Positions 48,201 to 64,000 of a stretch of 64,000 nucleotides of DNA are shown in pieces (the stretch's first letter is position 1; each line of letters opens with the position of its first letter). The translations under genes were made by a program, and so were the position numbers. The DNA comes from Chamaea fasciata (Eukaryota > Chordata > Aves > Passeriformes > Sylviidae), in contig JARCOQ010000003.1 of NCBI GenBank assembly GCA_029207755.1, positions 96,302,646 to 96,366,645 of the forward strand, in the 5' to 3' direction. The notes below the pieces were generated by a model, which did not search any database, was not told where the DNA came from, and saw only the letters and a program-made list of their open reading frames with translations.

Positions 48201-51200
48201 TTTTTGTTTAATGTTATTTCAAAAAAAAAAAACCACCAAAATCAAATCTCCCAAGTGATCTGCAAACAACAAAAACTCGTACTGCCTTTGCAAAATTGCA
48301 AAAAAAAAAAAAAAAAAAAAACCACCCAAAACAAAACCAGAAAAAAATATTTTTGCAGTTCCAGATTATCACAGAAACAAAATCTGAAGCTCTTGAGGAA
48401 AGAGGAAGAAGTTTTTTTCAGAAATTAGGTCTTATTGGCTACTTCATATGGTATTTATAGAGAATAAAATTAAGTTTTCGAGGTCTTTTAATATTTACTA
48501 CTCGAAGCACATATCTCTGGCTAGTCTTCCAGTGTAGCCTAAAAGCTTGGGGAAGAAAGAGAATTTGAATGTATTTCACAGGTGTGTGTGTGTTAAAGAC
48601 AGCCTCTCCAATACAAGCACAACAACAAAAACCCTACAGATTACCACACCAACTTCCATGTAATTTCCTGAGTACAGCCTTAACAGCCTACACATGAACA
48701 ACATTTTTTTGAGATTTTGCGTCACACTGAAACACCTCAAGACACAAATCCTGTTGTTACTTCTGTCAGCATTTACTGTAACAGACACTTTGACAGTACT
48801 TCTATTTCATGCAGTTAGCAGGCAATGCCTGATACTCTGAAGTTTTCAGAGTCAGAAGTGATAAGTTATGCGCTGTCTTCCCTACATTCCTCTCTCCAGG
48901 ACTCAGAATGTTCTGTGTGTCTTATGCAATGAAAAAGCAAGCGCTGTCTATAAGGATTAGGGAAATTAAAATCATTAACTTACCGTTAATAGTAAACTTG
49001 CTATCAGTGTAGATTATTAACTTCTTGATGTTTTGACTCTTGGCTTGCTCTATTGCTTTGCAGGCTGCCTTAAGAACATTTCAAAACAACCACAGTTCAG
49101 AAAGGCTTTTGACCACATGGAATTAAAATACCAACAAAGTACCTGATGCTAACACAGAACTACAGAGTATTACTGTAACCTCTCCACCAGTGGTTATCAA
49201 CATGTTTTAGTGTAGAGGATCCCAAAAATTGTGTATTGCAGATTACACCCTTACGATCCAGGCAAAGAGGCAGGCACTTAAGTTTCAATGGCAAAACCTC
49301 CTAACATTCTGATCTTCAAATCTGTGCTGAAGGAGTAGCTCTGACCCATTTTCTAACAAAATCTCTATCAACACCAAAGCATTTTCTCCAAGACCTTGAA
49401 GAGGAAGAATTCTTATCAGTTCTGACAGTCTGGAAGCCTGAAAAGGTTGGGGTTTTTTTTGGTGCTCTGAAATATAATAGGAAGAAGTGGCTGGGTGTGG
49501 ATGTAGAACTGAAAAGCTCTTTAGCAACAAGTTTGACCACTGGCACACCAACACCACCTCTAAAACAAACTTTGGTTTTTAAGCAGATCAATTGCCCATT
49601 TCAGTTCATCTCCAAGCATGGAGTGTGGGATAGCAGCAATACCATAATTAAGAGGAGACGACAAGAGAAGACTAAAACTGTTGTTGCCAATAGAAGTTAG
49701 TCAGGAGCCTAGAATTGTTTTTTAGATTTATCTAAGGATTATGATATTCTGATCCTGCCACCAGAGGAAGCTGACTCTCCTCTTTAACAATACTCAGCAG
49801 CCCACACTCTAAGTTCTGAAACATACGCATTAAAAACACAAGGGAATCTATATAGATTTGAAAGCCAGACTTTCCTAATGTAAGGCTGTTTAAATAGCTG
49901 TGCTTGGTGGCATTTGGGAATTCTCAAGGTGAATTAGCTAGTTCAAAGCCAATAAAGACGAATAAAACTTAAAGATAACTATTCATTTGAAGTCGTAACT
50001 CTGAATATTTTGCATGCTTCCCTTAGAGCTGCATACTGGTTTCTGGAAATCAGAGTTGAAATAGGCATGAAAGTGCAGCTGCAGTCTAACATAGAGAAAC
50101 ATCTCAGGACATTGGCTACTTACATGGATTTCTGCTCTTTGATTAGTCTGCCGTCCAGGAAGCCTTTCACTGGTGTTTCTGTGTCCAAAGAACAAAGAGT
50201 AGATTAGTTATCCCAAGTATTCAGAATGGTGTATAATGGCTACATGATAAAAAAAATAAAGACAAGAGCATTACTTTTGTTTTTACAAAAAAGGGTGAAT
50301 GGATATACTACCTCTAGCTTTCCCCTGCATAGAGCCACCTGCATATCTGGACCTGACATCAATGTGACATTGCATTTGTCATCTTCTGTGCACACAGACT
50401 TCTATTTTAAAACTTTCCACATTACCTGAATTCTAGCTTCAGCCCCCCAAAATATTATTTCCAGTTGATTTTTCCCAGAGAGGCTACTTTCTCTGTTCCC
50501 CTCAGTATCTCTTGACTCAGTCACTGTGAGTCTCAACAACAGAGTTTCATATTTAAAAGAAGGCTGGTATTGTAAATCACATAAAAATCAAACAGAATAT
50601 TTTAAAAATAAATTTTCAAAAATCCATAGCTACTTACAAAGGGTGGCCTGGTCCCCAGTAGACACCTATTCCAGCACGTGCCCTGTTACGTCCATTACCA
50701 GTGCAACAACCATCTGTATAAACAACTGCAAAGTCACCTACAAAAAAATTACCAAAATCAGAAGTTCAAGGACTTCTTCAAAAACACTACTTAAGATAAA
50801 AGAAATGTTGGCCAGTGTATTAATCTCAAAAACTCCCCTCCCCAGAGAGCCCCTCCAAAAGGTAACTGCAGAAGCCATGTGAATTAGCAGTGCAGAACAC
50901 CACAAGTCCCCCTGCAGCTTGACACCCTCACTGCTGTCAAACTAGTCCACCTCAAGAAGAACTTCTACCCCAAGTCACATACTTCTCACTACAGTTCATA
51001 TCTTCTTTTCAACTTCCCAGCTACATCCCAGCATTTAAGTATAATCCATAGCCCAAACACACATAAAATCACACCTGTAACAATGCAATTAAACTATATA
51101 TTCGTACCAGTTAAAACCAATCAAAATTACACTGAAAGACAACGTGGACCAAATAGACCATGGTTCACGTTTTCACTTCAAAAAGAAATAATGGGCCTGA

Positions 51201-52312
51201 TGCTGCTACATACAAACCTCCCTAAAAGCTTTCTAATAGTTACACTTGTTGCTTATCACAGAGAATAAACAAATGAAAATAATTACAGGAATAAACAAAG
51301 ACCTCACCCATGTATGAAAATTTATCTTCACTGACTGTTGGAGTTGAGCACACTGAGTGTACTTCATCATGTTTTACACGCTTTACAATTTGCTCTTCAT
51401 TAGTAGACTGTTCATATGGTCTTTTATATGTACTGTAATACACGGTATTTAATTCTGGTTCCTCTCTCTGGCTACCACTTTCTTGTGTTACAGCTGGAGG
51501 ACCAAACACCTCTTAAAAAAAAAAAAAAAAAAAAAAAGGAAGTTCAGCAAAATCAGATTTTATTTGAAACGACTACTTCTAAAGACTATAGTTGTTGGTA
51601 GCTATTAGCAATTTTAGTCCGTTATCTGACACCAGCCCAAACTGTTATTGAAAAGAAATAGAATACACCAGTCATTCTTCATCCTAAATAAAACCGAAGG
51701 CGAAAGAGACATGCAAGGGCCCTTACACCTTAACACGGACACGAAACAAACAACGCTCTCCAAACACCCACAGAAACGCTTCCACTGCACTGGCACATCC
51801 ACCGCCGTGTCCTGAGGCCATCGCCACGGCGCTGCGCCAGTGAGGAGGAACGAACGGGGCTGGTGCCCGCGTTTCGGCAGCAGCCGCAGCGCTGGCACAG
51901 CCGCCGTGCCTGCCCCGAGCCCCCGGCGGGCCGCCCGCCCGCCCTCCTTCCCCTTCCCCTTCTCCCTTCTCCCTCTCCCTCCCGGGCGGCGGGACGCGCT
52001 ACCTGCCGGCTCGGGCTGCTGCTGCTGCGGCCCCGAGAGGCCGGCGCGCACGAAGGTCCAGGCGTCCTTCTCGGTGGCGAACTTCTTGAAGCTAGCGGAG
52101 GGGAACTTGTTCACCTGCTCCTGGCACTCCGCCCTGCAAAAGAGCGAACAGCGGTGAGGCCGGGCCGGGCGGGCTCCCCGCTCCACCAGGGCCGCTGCTC
52201 ACCAGGAGCGGTAGACGCCGGTCCGCCGGCCCTTGCGCACCGCGTAGAACATGGAGCCGCCCCTGGGGACAAAGCAGGAGTGGCTGAGCACGGCCACGAG
52301 CCAGCGCAGCAT
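45160..52312 (-). CDS. RNASEH1: RNASEH1, ribonuclease H1 (complete CDS, eight exons)
   Basis: Seen: exons 52203-52312, 52003-52133, 51308-51511, 50638-50737, 50124-50178, 48984-49068, 47296-47420 and 45160-45246 join to 298 codons and TGA. Domains in order: a putative mitochondrial leader (1-20, [20 protein letters not shown]), the hybrid-binding domain (about 21-66, [17 protein letters not shown] to [14 protein letters not shown]), a variable linker (about 67-147) and the RNase H fold (about 150-292). The DEDD residues D157, E198, D222 and D286 and the catalytic-loop H276 are present, each +12 from human (286 aa). Known: the enzyme cuts the RNA strand of RNA-DNA hybrids; in mammals the first AUG gives the mitochondrial form, needed for mtDNA maintenance, and a second in-frame AUG the nuclear form. 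Here Met21 is the matching second start. The linker is the least conserved part and holds a QQQQ run. Confidence 0.98.
45247..47295 (-). other. RNASEH1: RNASEH1 intron 7
   Basis: 2.05 kb; no repeat or gene recognised. A GC-richer part at 45,850-46,260 carries short plus-strand frames without family resemblance. Confidence 0.65.
47296..47420 (-). CDS. RNASEH1: RNASEH1 coding exon 7
   Basis: Acceptor TTGCACAG, donor TGG|GTAAGT. It encodes [20 protein letters not shown] to ..AKDIEIQW, which includes the basic protrusion region (WKTNGW) of eukaryotic RNase H1. Confidence 0.97.
47421..48983 (-). other. RNASEH1: RNASEH1 intron 6, A/T homopolymer-rich
   Basis: Contains T22 (47,790-47,811), an A/C-only stretch (about 47,880-47,960), a shorter A run near 48,221 and A22 (48,300-48,321). 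No gene. Confidence 0.75.
47879..47965. repeat. (CAAAA)n-like A/C low-complexity tract
   Basis: Nearly only A and C over about 85 bases, a T/G-rich tract in the RNASEH1 pre-mRNA. Confidence 0.85.
48984..49068 (-). CDS. RNASEH1: RNASEH1 coding exon 6 (second catalytic aspartate)
   Basis: Acceptor TTCTTAAG, donor ACG|GTAAGT. It encodes [28 protein letters not shown] with D222 in YTDS. Confidence 0.97.
49069..50123 (-). other. RNASEH1: RNASEH1 intron 5
   Basis: 1.05 kb; no repeat or gene recognised. Confidence 0.65.
50124..50178 (-). CDS. RNASEH1: RNASEH1 coding exon 5 (catalytic glutamate)
   Basis: 55 bp; acceptor GGACACAG, donor CAT|GTAAGT. It encodes [19 protein letters not shown] with E198; the TNQRAE motif is diagnostic of RNase H. 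Confidence 0.96.
50179..50637 (-). other. RNASEH1: RNASEH1 intron 4
   Basis: 0.46 kb; nothing recognised. Confidence 0.7.
50638..50737 (-). CDS. RNASEH1: RNASEH1 coding exon 4 (first catalytic aspartate)
   Basis: Acceptor TTTTTGTAG, donor TTT|GTAAGT. It encodes [32 protein letters not shown] with D157 of the DEDD set. Confidence 0.97.
50738..51307 (-). other. RNASEH1: RNASEH1 intron 3
   Basis: 0.57 kb; nothing recognised. Confidence 0.7.
51308..51511 (-). CDS. RNASEH1: RNASEH1 coding exon 3 (linker)
   Basis: The acceptor AAG|AG follows a T23 tract; donor ATGG|GTGAGG. It encodes the acidic and basic linker, [20 protein letters not shown] to ..SEDKFSYMG, ending at the conserved FSYMG just before the catalytic domain. 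The frame rules out the AG two bases further on. Confidence 0.93.
51512..52002 (-). other. RNASEH1: RNASEH1 intron 2 with T23 tract at the acceptor
   Basis: 0.49 kb. The exon 2 side is GC-rich; the other end holds an A23 run (51,515-51,537), read as T23 in the transcript directly before the AAG acceptor. Confidence 0.85.
52003..52133 (-). CDS. RNASEH1: RNASEH1 coding exon 2
   Basis: Acceptor TTTTGCAG, donor CAG|GTAGCG. It completes the hybrid-binding domain ([29 protein letters not shown]) and enters the linker (..[10 protein letters not shown]). Confidence 0.96.
52203..52312 (-). CDS. RNASEH1: RNASEH1 coding exon 1 (leader and start of hybrid-binding domain)
   Basis: ATG at 52,312-52,310 starts the 20-residue leader; a second in-frame ATG lies at 52,252-52,250. 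The leader is hydrophobic, has two arginines and no acidic residues, which suits mitochondrial import. Donor CTG|GTGAGC splits a tryptophan codon. Confidence 0.95.
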
Positions 52313-52376
52313 CGCGCGGCCCCGCCGCCATCCGCGCCCCCGCCCCGGCCCGCGCCCGCGCCCACCCCGGCACCGC

Positions 52377-52387
52377 TGCGCCTGCGC
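52377..52387. promoter_or_regulatory. NRF1-like site upstream of RNASEH1
   Basis: TGCGCCTGCGC, one change from the palindromic NRF1 core TGCGCATGCGC, about 65 bp before the first RNASEH1 ATG. NRF1 controls many nuclear genes for mitochondrial proteins, which would suit RNASEH1. Motif only. Confidence 0.4.
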
Positions 52388-52480
52388 GGCCGCCGCGCTC
52401 ACAGCAGCACCGGGGCCGCCTACGGGCCGCCAGAGAGGCCAAACTACCAGAAAATCCCACAGCACAGGGTTTTGTATGCC

Positions 52481-55240
52481 TAGGCTTTTTTGTATGGCTG
52501 AGTTTGTCCCCTCCCCCTGCCAATAATGGTATTTTAAAAACCTAAATCAGCTGTTGTTTTGGGGGTGGGACATGAGGTGTGTGAGGTTGCAGCGGTTTTG
52601 CGCAAACCACCTCGTTCTGGAAGCCCCATCTGCTGAAAGGCAAAGGAGACCTCTCAGGCGCGTTGACGTGTTTAGCACGTCCAAAAGGCTGGAGCTGAAC
52701 AAGGTCGTTAAGCTGGTTCTCATCCTGCTGTCCAGGCTCCAGGTGCATGTGTTCCAGCTGAGCCCTGTGTCGAGGTGGCCTCTGGAGTGAGGAGAAACAC
52801 CTTCACGGAATCTCAGGGTCGTTGGGGTTGGGAGGGACCTCTGGAGATCATCTGCCATGGCAGGGACAGCCGGTGCAGGTGACACAGGAGCATGTCCTGA
52901 TGGGTTTCGAATGTCTCTAGAGAAGGAAACTCCACCACCTCCCCAGGCAGCTGCCATTCTCAGTGTAAAAAAGGTTCTTCCTCATGTTGAGGTGAAACTT
53001 CTCATGTTTTAGTTTATGGCCACCACTCCTCATCCTGTCACTGAGCACCACCAGAAAGAGTCTAGCACCATCCTCTTAGCATCTGAACTGTCATGTACTG
53101 AGAGACCAAAGCTGCGAGCTGGGTGTGTGCCAAATTCAGTACCTCAGCTTCTGACAAAGTAGCAAAGATGGGGGCACTGGTGTAGCCACCTCCAGAAACA
53201 GTCAAGGTATCCAAGCTGCTGTTGGACTTCCCTCATAGCTCTAATACAGATCCCTGTGACAAAGCTGGCCACAGGGTGCCAGAGCTGCAGTGTTGTGTTC
53301 AGATTTACAAGAGTGGCCCAGTAAAATGCCCAGAATGAGAAAAACTGGCGTTAATTTTGCCTTCTGTTGCAAAACCAACAAATAAGTCCAACGTTACACA
53401 TAATTACTATGCATATTCGTGTGATAACCCTTCTCTTAAAAGAAAAAAAAAACAAACCCACCAAAAAACCACCAAATGCAGAGAGCTCATGTGTTTGACA
53501 GGCCTTGATGGAGCACAGAAACAGCTTGGTCAGGGTTGTATGAAAATACAGTTACTGCATTTTCCTTGCTTCTTCCAACATATTAATGAGACTTTGTACA
53601 CTCATAACATCCTATTGCTCTTGGGATTCTTTTGTTACACATCTGAATAATTTATTCTTTCCACTTCTTCACTGTGCCCATTCTGAGACTGCAAAGCATT
53701 AGAACCTTTTTAATTACATTACTTTGTAGTGACATAACTTCTTTTATAGGTCACAGGTCCACAGTGGTTCTTAAAAACCTGTCAGATATTTTGAGTACCA
53801 GGCATTATTGGGTACCAGGCACATTGATCTTGACACTCTACATTTTTCTCCTAACATAAATTCAGTGTCCAAAAGGAAACATCTCTCTACACCTTTTTTC
53901 CTTGTTGCTGTCATCTGGTCTGCTCAGTAGCACTCACAGCATGGAGATGGGAAGCAGCAGATACTCCCATTACATCTTTATTCATTAAAGCTCTGAACAG
54001 TCTTGTATTGATCCATCCACACATCACCTGTGCTTTCTCTCTCTCATGAATGTCTTCTCAGTATAAACTGAGTGTATACTACTGGACTCATGTTTCCTTG
54101 TTATCTTTCTTTTTGGTACTCTTCAATCAGGTCCTGATCACTGTTGTTTAGCCAATCCAAATATCTATTAATAGTAATCCTGCCCATCAGTATAAGCTAA
54201 GCAGTTTTCCCCATTCATTGAAATAATGCTAGGAAAGAAGAGTGACTTGGGAACAAAACAGGCACTGAACAATGTGCTTTTCTGGCTATCATAAATTTAG
54301 TGAAAAGTCCACAAATGTTAGAAAACATGATGAGCTGCCTTTTGCAGATGCTAAGATTGTTTAGTCTGAGATGTTGGTGTCTTTGTTAGTTTTTTGTTTA
54401 CAAGAGCTTATTACTCCACTACTGCATTTTGTAAAGTAACAGACTATACACAGCATTACATGGTAATAGCAAATGTGTTTGTACAAGCTTAAGCTGGTTG
54501 CTCTTAGGGTAATCCAGGGAATCTGAGCACAGGACCAGTGCTCTGAACCCCATTCCTGCCTCCAAGTGGGACTTTCCCTTGGGCAAGAAACCTAAATCAG
54601 CCAACAGGGAAGTGTCAAGATGGAGATCTTTTGTTGAGGCAAGGTTTTAGCTCCATTTCAGTTAGATATACAGCCAGACACCTTTACTTGAATCAACATG
54701 CACGTCATTTCTTTCAAAATTAAAAGCACAGGTTGTTCTGTTTATAAGCGTGCAAGTGTTATTAGAGCCTTCTTTGTTAGATAATAACACAGTATAAAAA
54801 AAGAGTGCTTCTACTGATGACAGAGTATGCTGAGCCCAGAACTCTCACCTTGAGTTAGTACCTGAACACAGATGAAGACTCATGCATTATTTTTAGTCTG
54901 GTAACAGTTTGGTAACTGTGATCACTGTGACACTGTCTTAGCGGAAGCAACTGAGAGATCATGTTTAGAGAGGTGAACAAAAACCAGAGCCAGGCTGCCC
55001 TGTGCTGGCAGGCGATTGCCTACACTCCCGGGCTGCCAGCACGCTCCCTGGCATGGTTTTGGCCGTGGCTCTCCAGCACAACGCCTCGCTGCAGCCCAGG
55101 GGTGAGTGTGCCAGCACTGCTCCATCACGTCTCTTCTGTCTTGAAAATGACTGAACATCAAGGTGAACTCCCACCCCACTAAATTAACGTGGAATGATGA
55201 AAAGGAGAGGGCAGGGAAAAACACCATCCACTCTCCCACT
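52481..55240. other. Divergent intergenic interval between RNASEH1 and RPS7
   Basis: About 2.8 kb. Apart from the CR1 copy at about 52,800-53,095, nothing is recognised. The plus-strand frame at 53,357-53,650 and others are short and unsupported. Confidence 0.6.
52800..53095 (-). mobile_element. CR1 LINE 3' fragment
   Basis: Reverse-complement CR1 words in order: GGAATCTCAGGGTCGTTGGG, GGGAGGGACCTCTGGAGATC, GAATGTCTCTAGAGAAGGAA, CTCCACCACCTCCCCAGGCA, GTTCTTCCTCATGTTGAGGT. About 300 bp of CR1 3' end. Confidence 0.93.
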
Positions 55241-55791
55241 GTTCGAGCGGTGGCTGCTGCCGTCCTGCAGAGCCCTGGAGGGAGGGTCGGAGGGAGAGAG
55301 AAGGAGAGGGGGGGGGGAGAGAGGGAGGGAGCTCCTCGGCGCAGGCAGAGCCGCTCTTTCTCCGCGGGCTGCGCAAACCCAGCGCACCGCGGTGCCACGG
55401 CCGAGATTCTGGTGGCTCTTCACTGGAGCGGCATTTCGACACCAGGGAGCGCCACCTGTGAGAGGTGCGGCGGGAGCGGCCCACGGCGAAGGCTCGGCAT
55501 AACAGCAAGGGTCAGAGAAGGGCTGGCTTTCCTCCCCTCTCCTTCGCTCCCTGCCGCAGGAAGTGCAAAAGGCTGAAGCGGGACGGGCGTACAGCTCCCA
55601 CCCCACGCCGCGCTCCGCAGCACTGCGCATGTACCAGCCCGCGCCCCCCGCGCCAGGACTCTAAATGTCCGCTCGGGCTTCGCTGCGGCGGATGCGGGGT
55701 GAGTTCGCACCGTCTGTTCTGCCCTTCTTCCTGCTCTGGCTTCACTGGGGTGGGCGGGGTCAGCGCTTTCCCGGGCCGCGATCTGTGCTGC

Positions 55792-55801
55792 TCTCGCGAG
55801 A
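55792..55801. promoter_or_regulatory. RPS7: TCTCGCGAGA palindromic promoter element
   Basis: Exact TCTCGCGAGA, a known core-promoter palindrome of TATA-less housekeeping and some ribosomal protein genes. It ends one base before the pyrimidine tract taken as the RPS7 start. Confidence 0.75.
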
Positions 55802-55802
55802 G

Positions 55803-55833
55803 CTCTCCCTTTTCCCGGCCGGCGCGGAGCGAG
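55803..55833 (+). other. RPS7: RPS7 exon 1, noncoding, with 5' TOP tract (predicted)
   Basis: CTCTCCCTTTTCCC is a typical 5' terminal oligopyrimidine start, followed by GGCCGGCGCGGAGCGAG and a donor GAG|GTGGGT. Known: vertebrate RPS7 has a short noncoding first exon and its mRNA is TOP-regulated by mTOR/LARP1. The exact start base is inferred; another donor lies upstream near 55,700. Confidence 0.55.
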
Positions 55834-62723
<6,890 letters not shown>

Positions 62724-62740
62724 AATGCAAAAAATGGCTG

Positions 62741-62746
62741 AATAAA
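62741..62746 (+). terminator. RPS7: RPS7 poly(A) signal AATAAA
   Basis: Canonical hexamer 17 bases after the stop codon, giving the very short 3' UTR (about 35-40 nt) typical of ribosomal protein mRNAs. Confidence 0.9.
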
Positions 62747-62764
62747 CAACTGTTCATATAAAAG

Positions 62765-64000
62765 AGTAATTTCATTTAAATTTTGAATTCCATAAACACA
62801 GATGGGGATTAACTGGTTCATGGGACTTCACCTCTGTCTGGAGAGTGACACCTGTGAATCAAAGTATTAAGTGCCCAGCATTTTAATGGTAGCCCTCTTA
62901 GGTTTTTCTTGTCACTGTTGCAACGCAACTGGATAAAAGAGCCCAGAACCTGGAAAAAGAATTTGTGAAAAACCTAAGTATTCCAAATATCACCTTCTGG
63001 GGAAGATACGGAGAATTACTGTAGAGCAGTGGAACTCCTGAGTTTTGCACATGAGATACCAGTTGGAGACCTACGTGTTCCTGACACTGGAAGAACTAGC
63101 AGGTGCTGTGTGATTCATGAAATATGTAGAAATGACATCTGCATAAGGGGTTTGAATTCTTAGGAAATAGGTTGGGGGAGGTATAGGTTGATTTTGAGGT
63201 AACTTAACTTGCTCTAAATGGCAACATTTCTTACCAGTTCTTGCCTAAAAGCAGGCTCTATAGTTTCTCACTTTTGTCTTGACTGAAATGGGAAGGGATT
63301 TTTACTTCTGAGTGCCTGATTACATTGCTGCACAGAACAACAGGTTTTTTGGGTATTGATCTTGCTTTCAAGAAATGTTTAGGTTTTTTCTTCAATGATG
63401 TTCTAACATGGTGTCTTGGTACATTCTTGGTGATGTAGGGAGAGGTGGGGAAGGACTAGATGTTTCAGCATCCAAAGGTTGATAATGCCTCCAAAACACT
63501 ACATTTTTGACTTCAGTATCTGTGTTAACACTTTACACAAGCTCAGAAAGGAGTGTGGAGTTGATCATGTAAAGTTCTCGGCAAATGATAGAATTTAGTA
63601 CTTGATTGTACTAAACATAGTATTAGGAGTAAGGGTTTAATACAGTAAAAGACAACTGATTTTCGAGTCAGTCTTTTAAGCGGAGAGCTGAGTTGGGAAC
63701 AAGTTATGGGACAGGAGCTTGTTATAACTTGCATTTTCCTACCTGAGAGTAGATGGAGGACAAGTGCCACTCACAGGGTCTTTGTACCTTTACTTCCGTT
63801 TTCCATTTACAGTAGTTTTGGTTGCTTCCCACCTGACACCTTTTCTTTAGCTATGGAGAGCATGAATGTTAAAACAAATTCTGGATTGTTTTTGCGTTGA
63901 ATAAACGAAGACTAAAAGTTATGGCATGACATAGTAGGGCAGGACTGATAGCCCTGTGCTGTTGCTGTTTGTGCAGAGAATTGCAATGAGAAGGAAAACG
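62765..64000. other. Downstream flank of RPS7
   Basis: 1.2 kb with no supported gene. AATAAA at 63,900-63,905 could serve as a distal site but has no associated coding sequence. In human the next gene is COLEC11; nothing of it is seen here. Confidence 0.55.

Larger units (their letters stand above)
51780..52480 (-). promoter_or_regulatory. RNASEH1: RNASEH1 CpG-island promoter region
   Basis: CG-dense sequence over exons 1-2 and about 170 bp upstream, with no TATA box. A good NRF1-type motif lies inside it. Confidence 0.7.

Noticed and set aside
51614..52186. 190-codon minus-strand frame
   Set aside because: It is RNASEH1 exon 2 read through flanking introns; the supported exon is 52,003-52,133.

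Overview
The window is vertebrate nuclear DNA, almost certainly from a bird. It holds four split genes with canonical GT-AG introns, many CR1 LINE fragments (the dominant interspersed repeat of avian genomes), compact introns and CpG-rich promoters. The gene order and orientation, TRAPPC12 (+), ADI1 (-), RNASEH1 (-), RPS7 (+), is the same as in the human 2p25.3 block. Species cannot be fixed from the sequence; a songbird is a guess.

Layout. Positions 1-28,200 are the 3' part of TRAPPC12: seven coding exons, 262 codons plus the end of a split codon, then the stop and a poly(A) signal. The 5' exons lie outside the window. Positions 28,200-38,230 are a gene-free convergent interval with several CR1 copies, a MIR-like SINE core, a 30-bp perfect palindrome and a C21 run. 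ADI1 (four coding exons, 183 aa) occupies 42,544 down to 38,291, with a very short 3' UTR ending just beside a CR1 copy. RNASEH1 (eight coding exons, 298 aa) occupies 52,312 down to 45,160, with two in-frame start codons. A 3.5-kb divergent interval with a CR1 follows. RPS7 (one noncoding and six coding exons, 194 aa) runs from a CpG-island promoter near 55,800 to 62,746. The last 1.25 kb shows no gene.

The four genes share no pathway. TRAPPC12 acts in ER-Golgi tethering and autophagy, ADI1 in methionine salvage, RNASEH1 in RNA-DNA hybrid removal in nucleus and mitochondria, and RPS7 in the small ribosomal subunit. They are widely expressed neighbours in a conserved block, not an operon-like system.

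I found no undescribed multi-gene system. The most unusual structure is a GC-rich 20-22 bp minisatellite filling most of ADI1 intron 1, whose repeat unit resembles the exon 1/intron 1 splice-donor junction, so the real donor is followed by a series of decoy-like copies. Next is an out-of-frame upstream ATG in RNASEH1 whose reading frame would overlap both the mitochondrial and the nuclear start codon. All exon boundaries were placed by eye from splice consensus, reading-frame continuity and recalled family sequence; no search or alignment was run.
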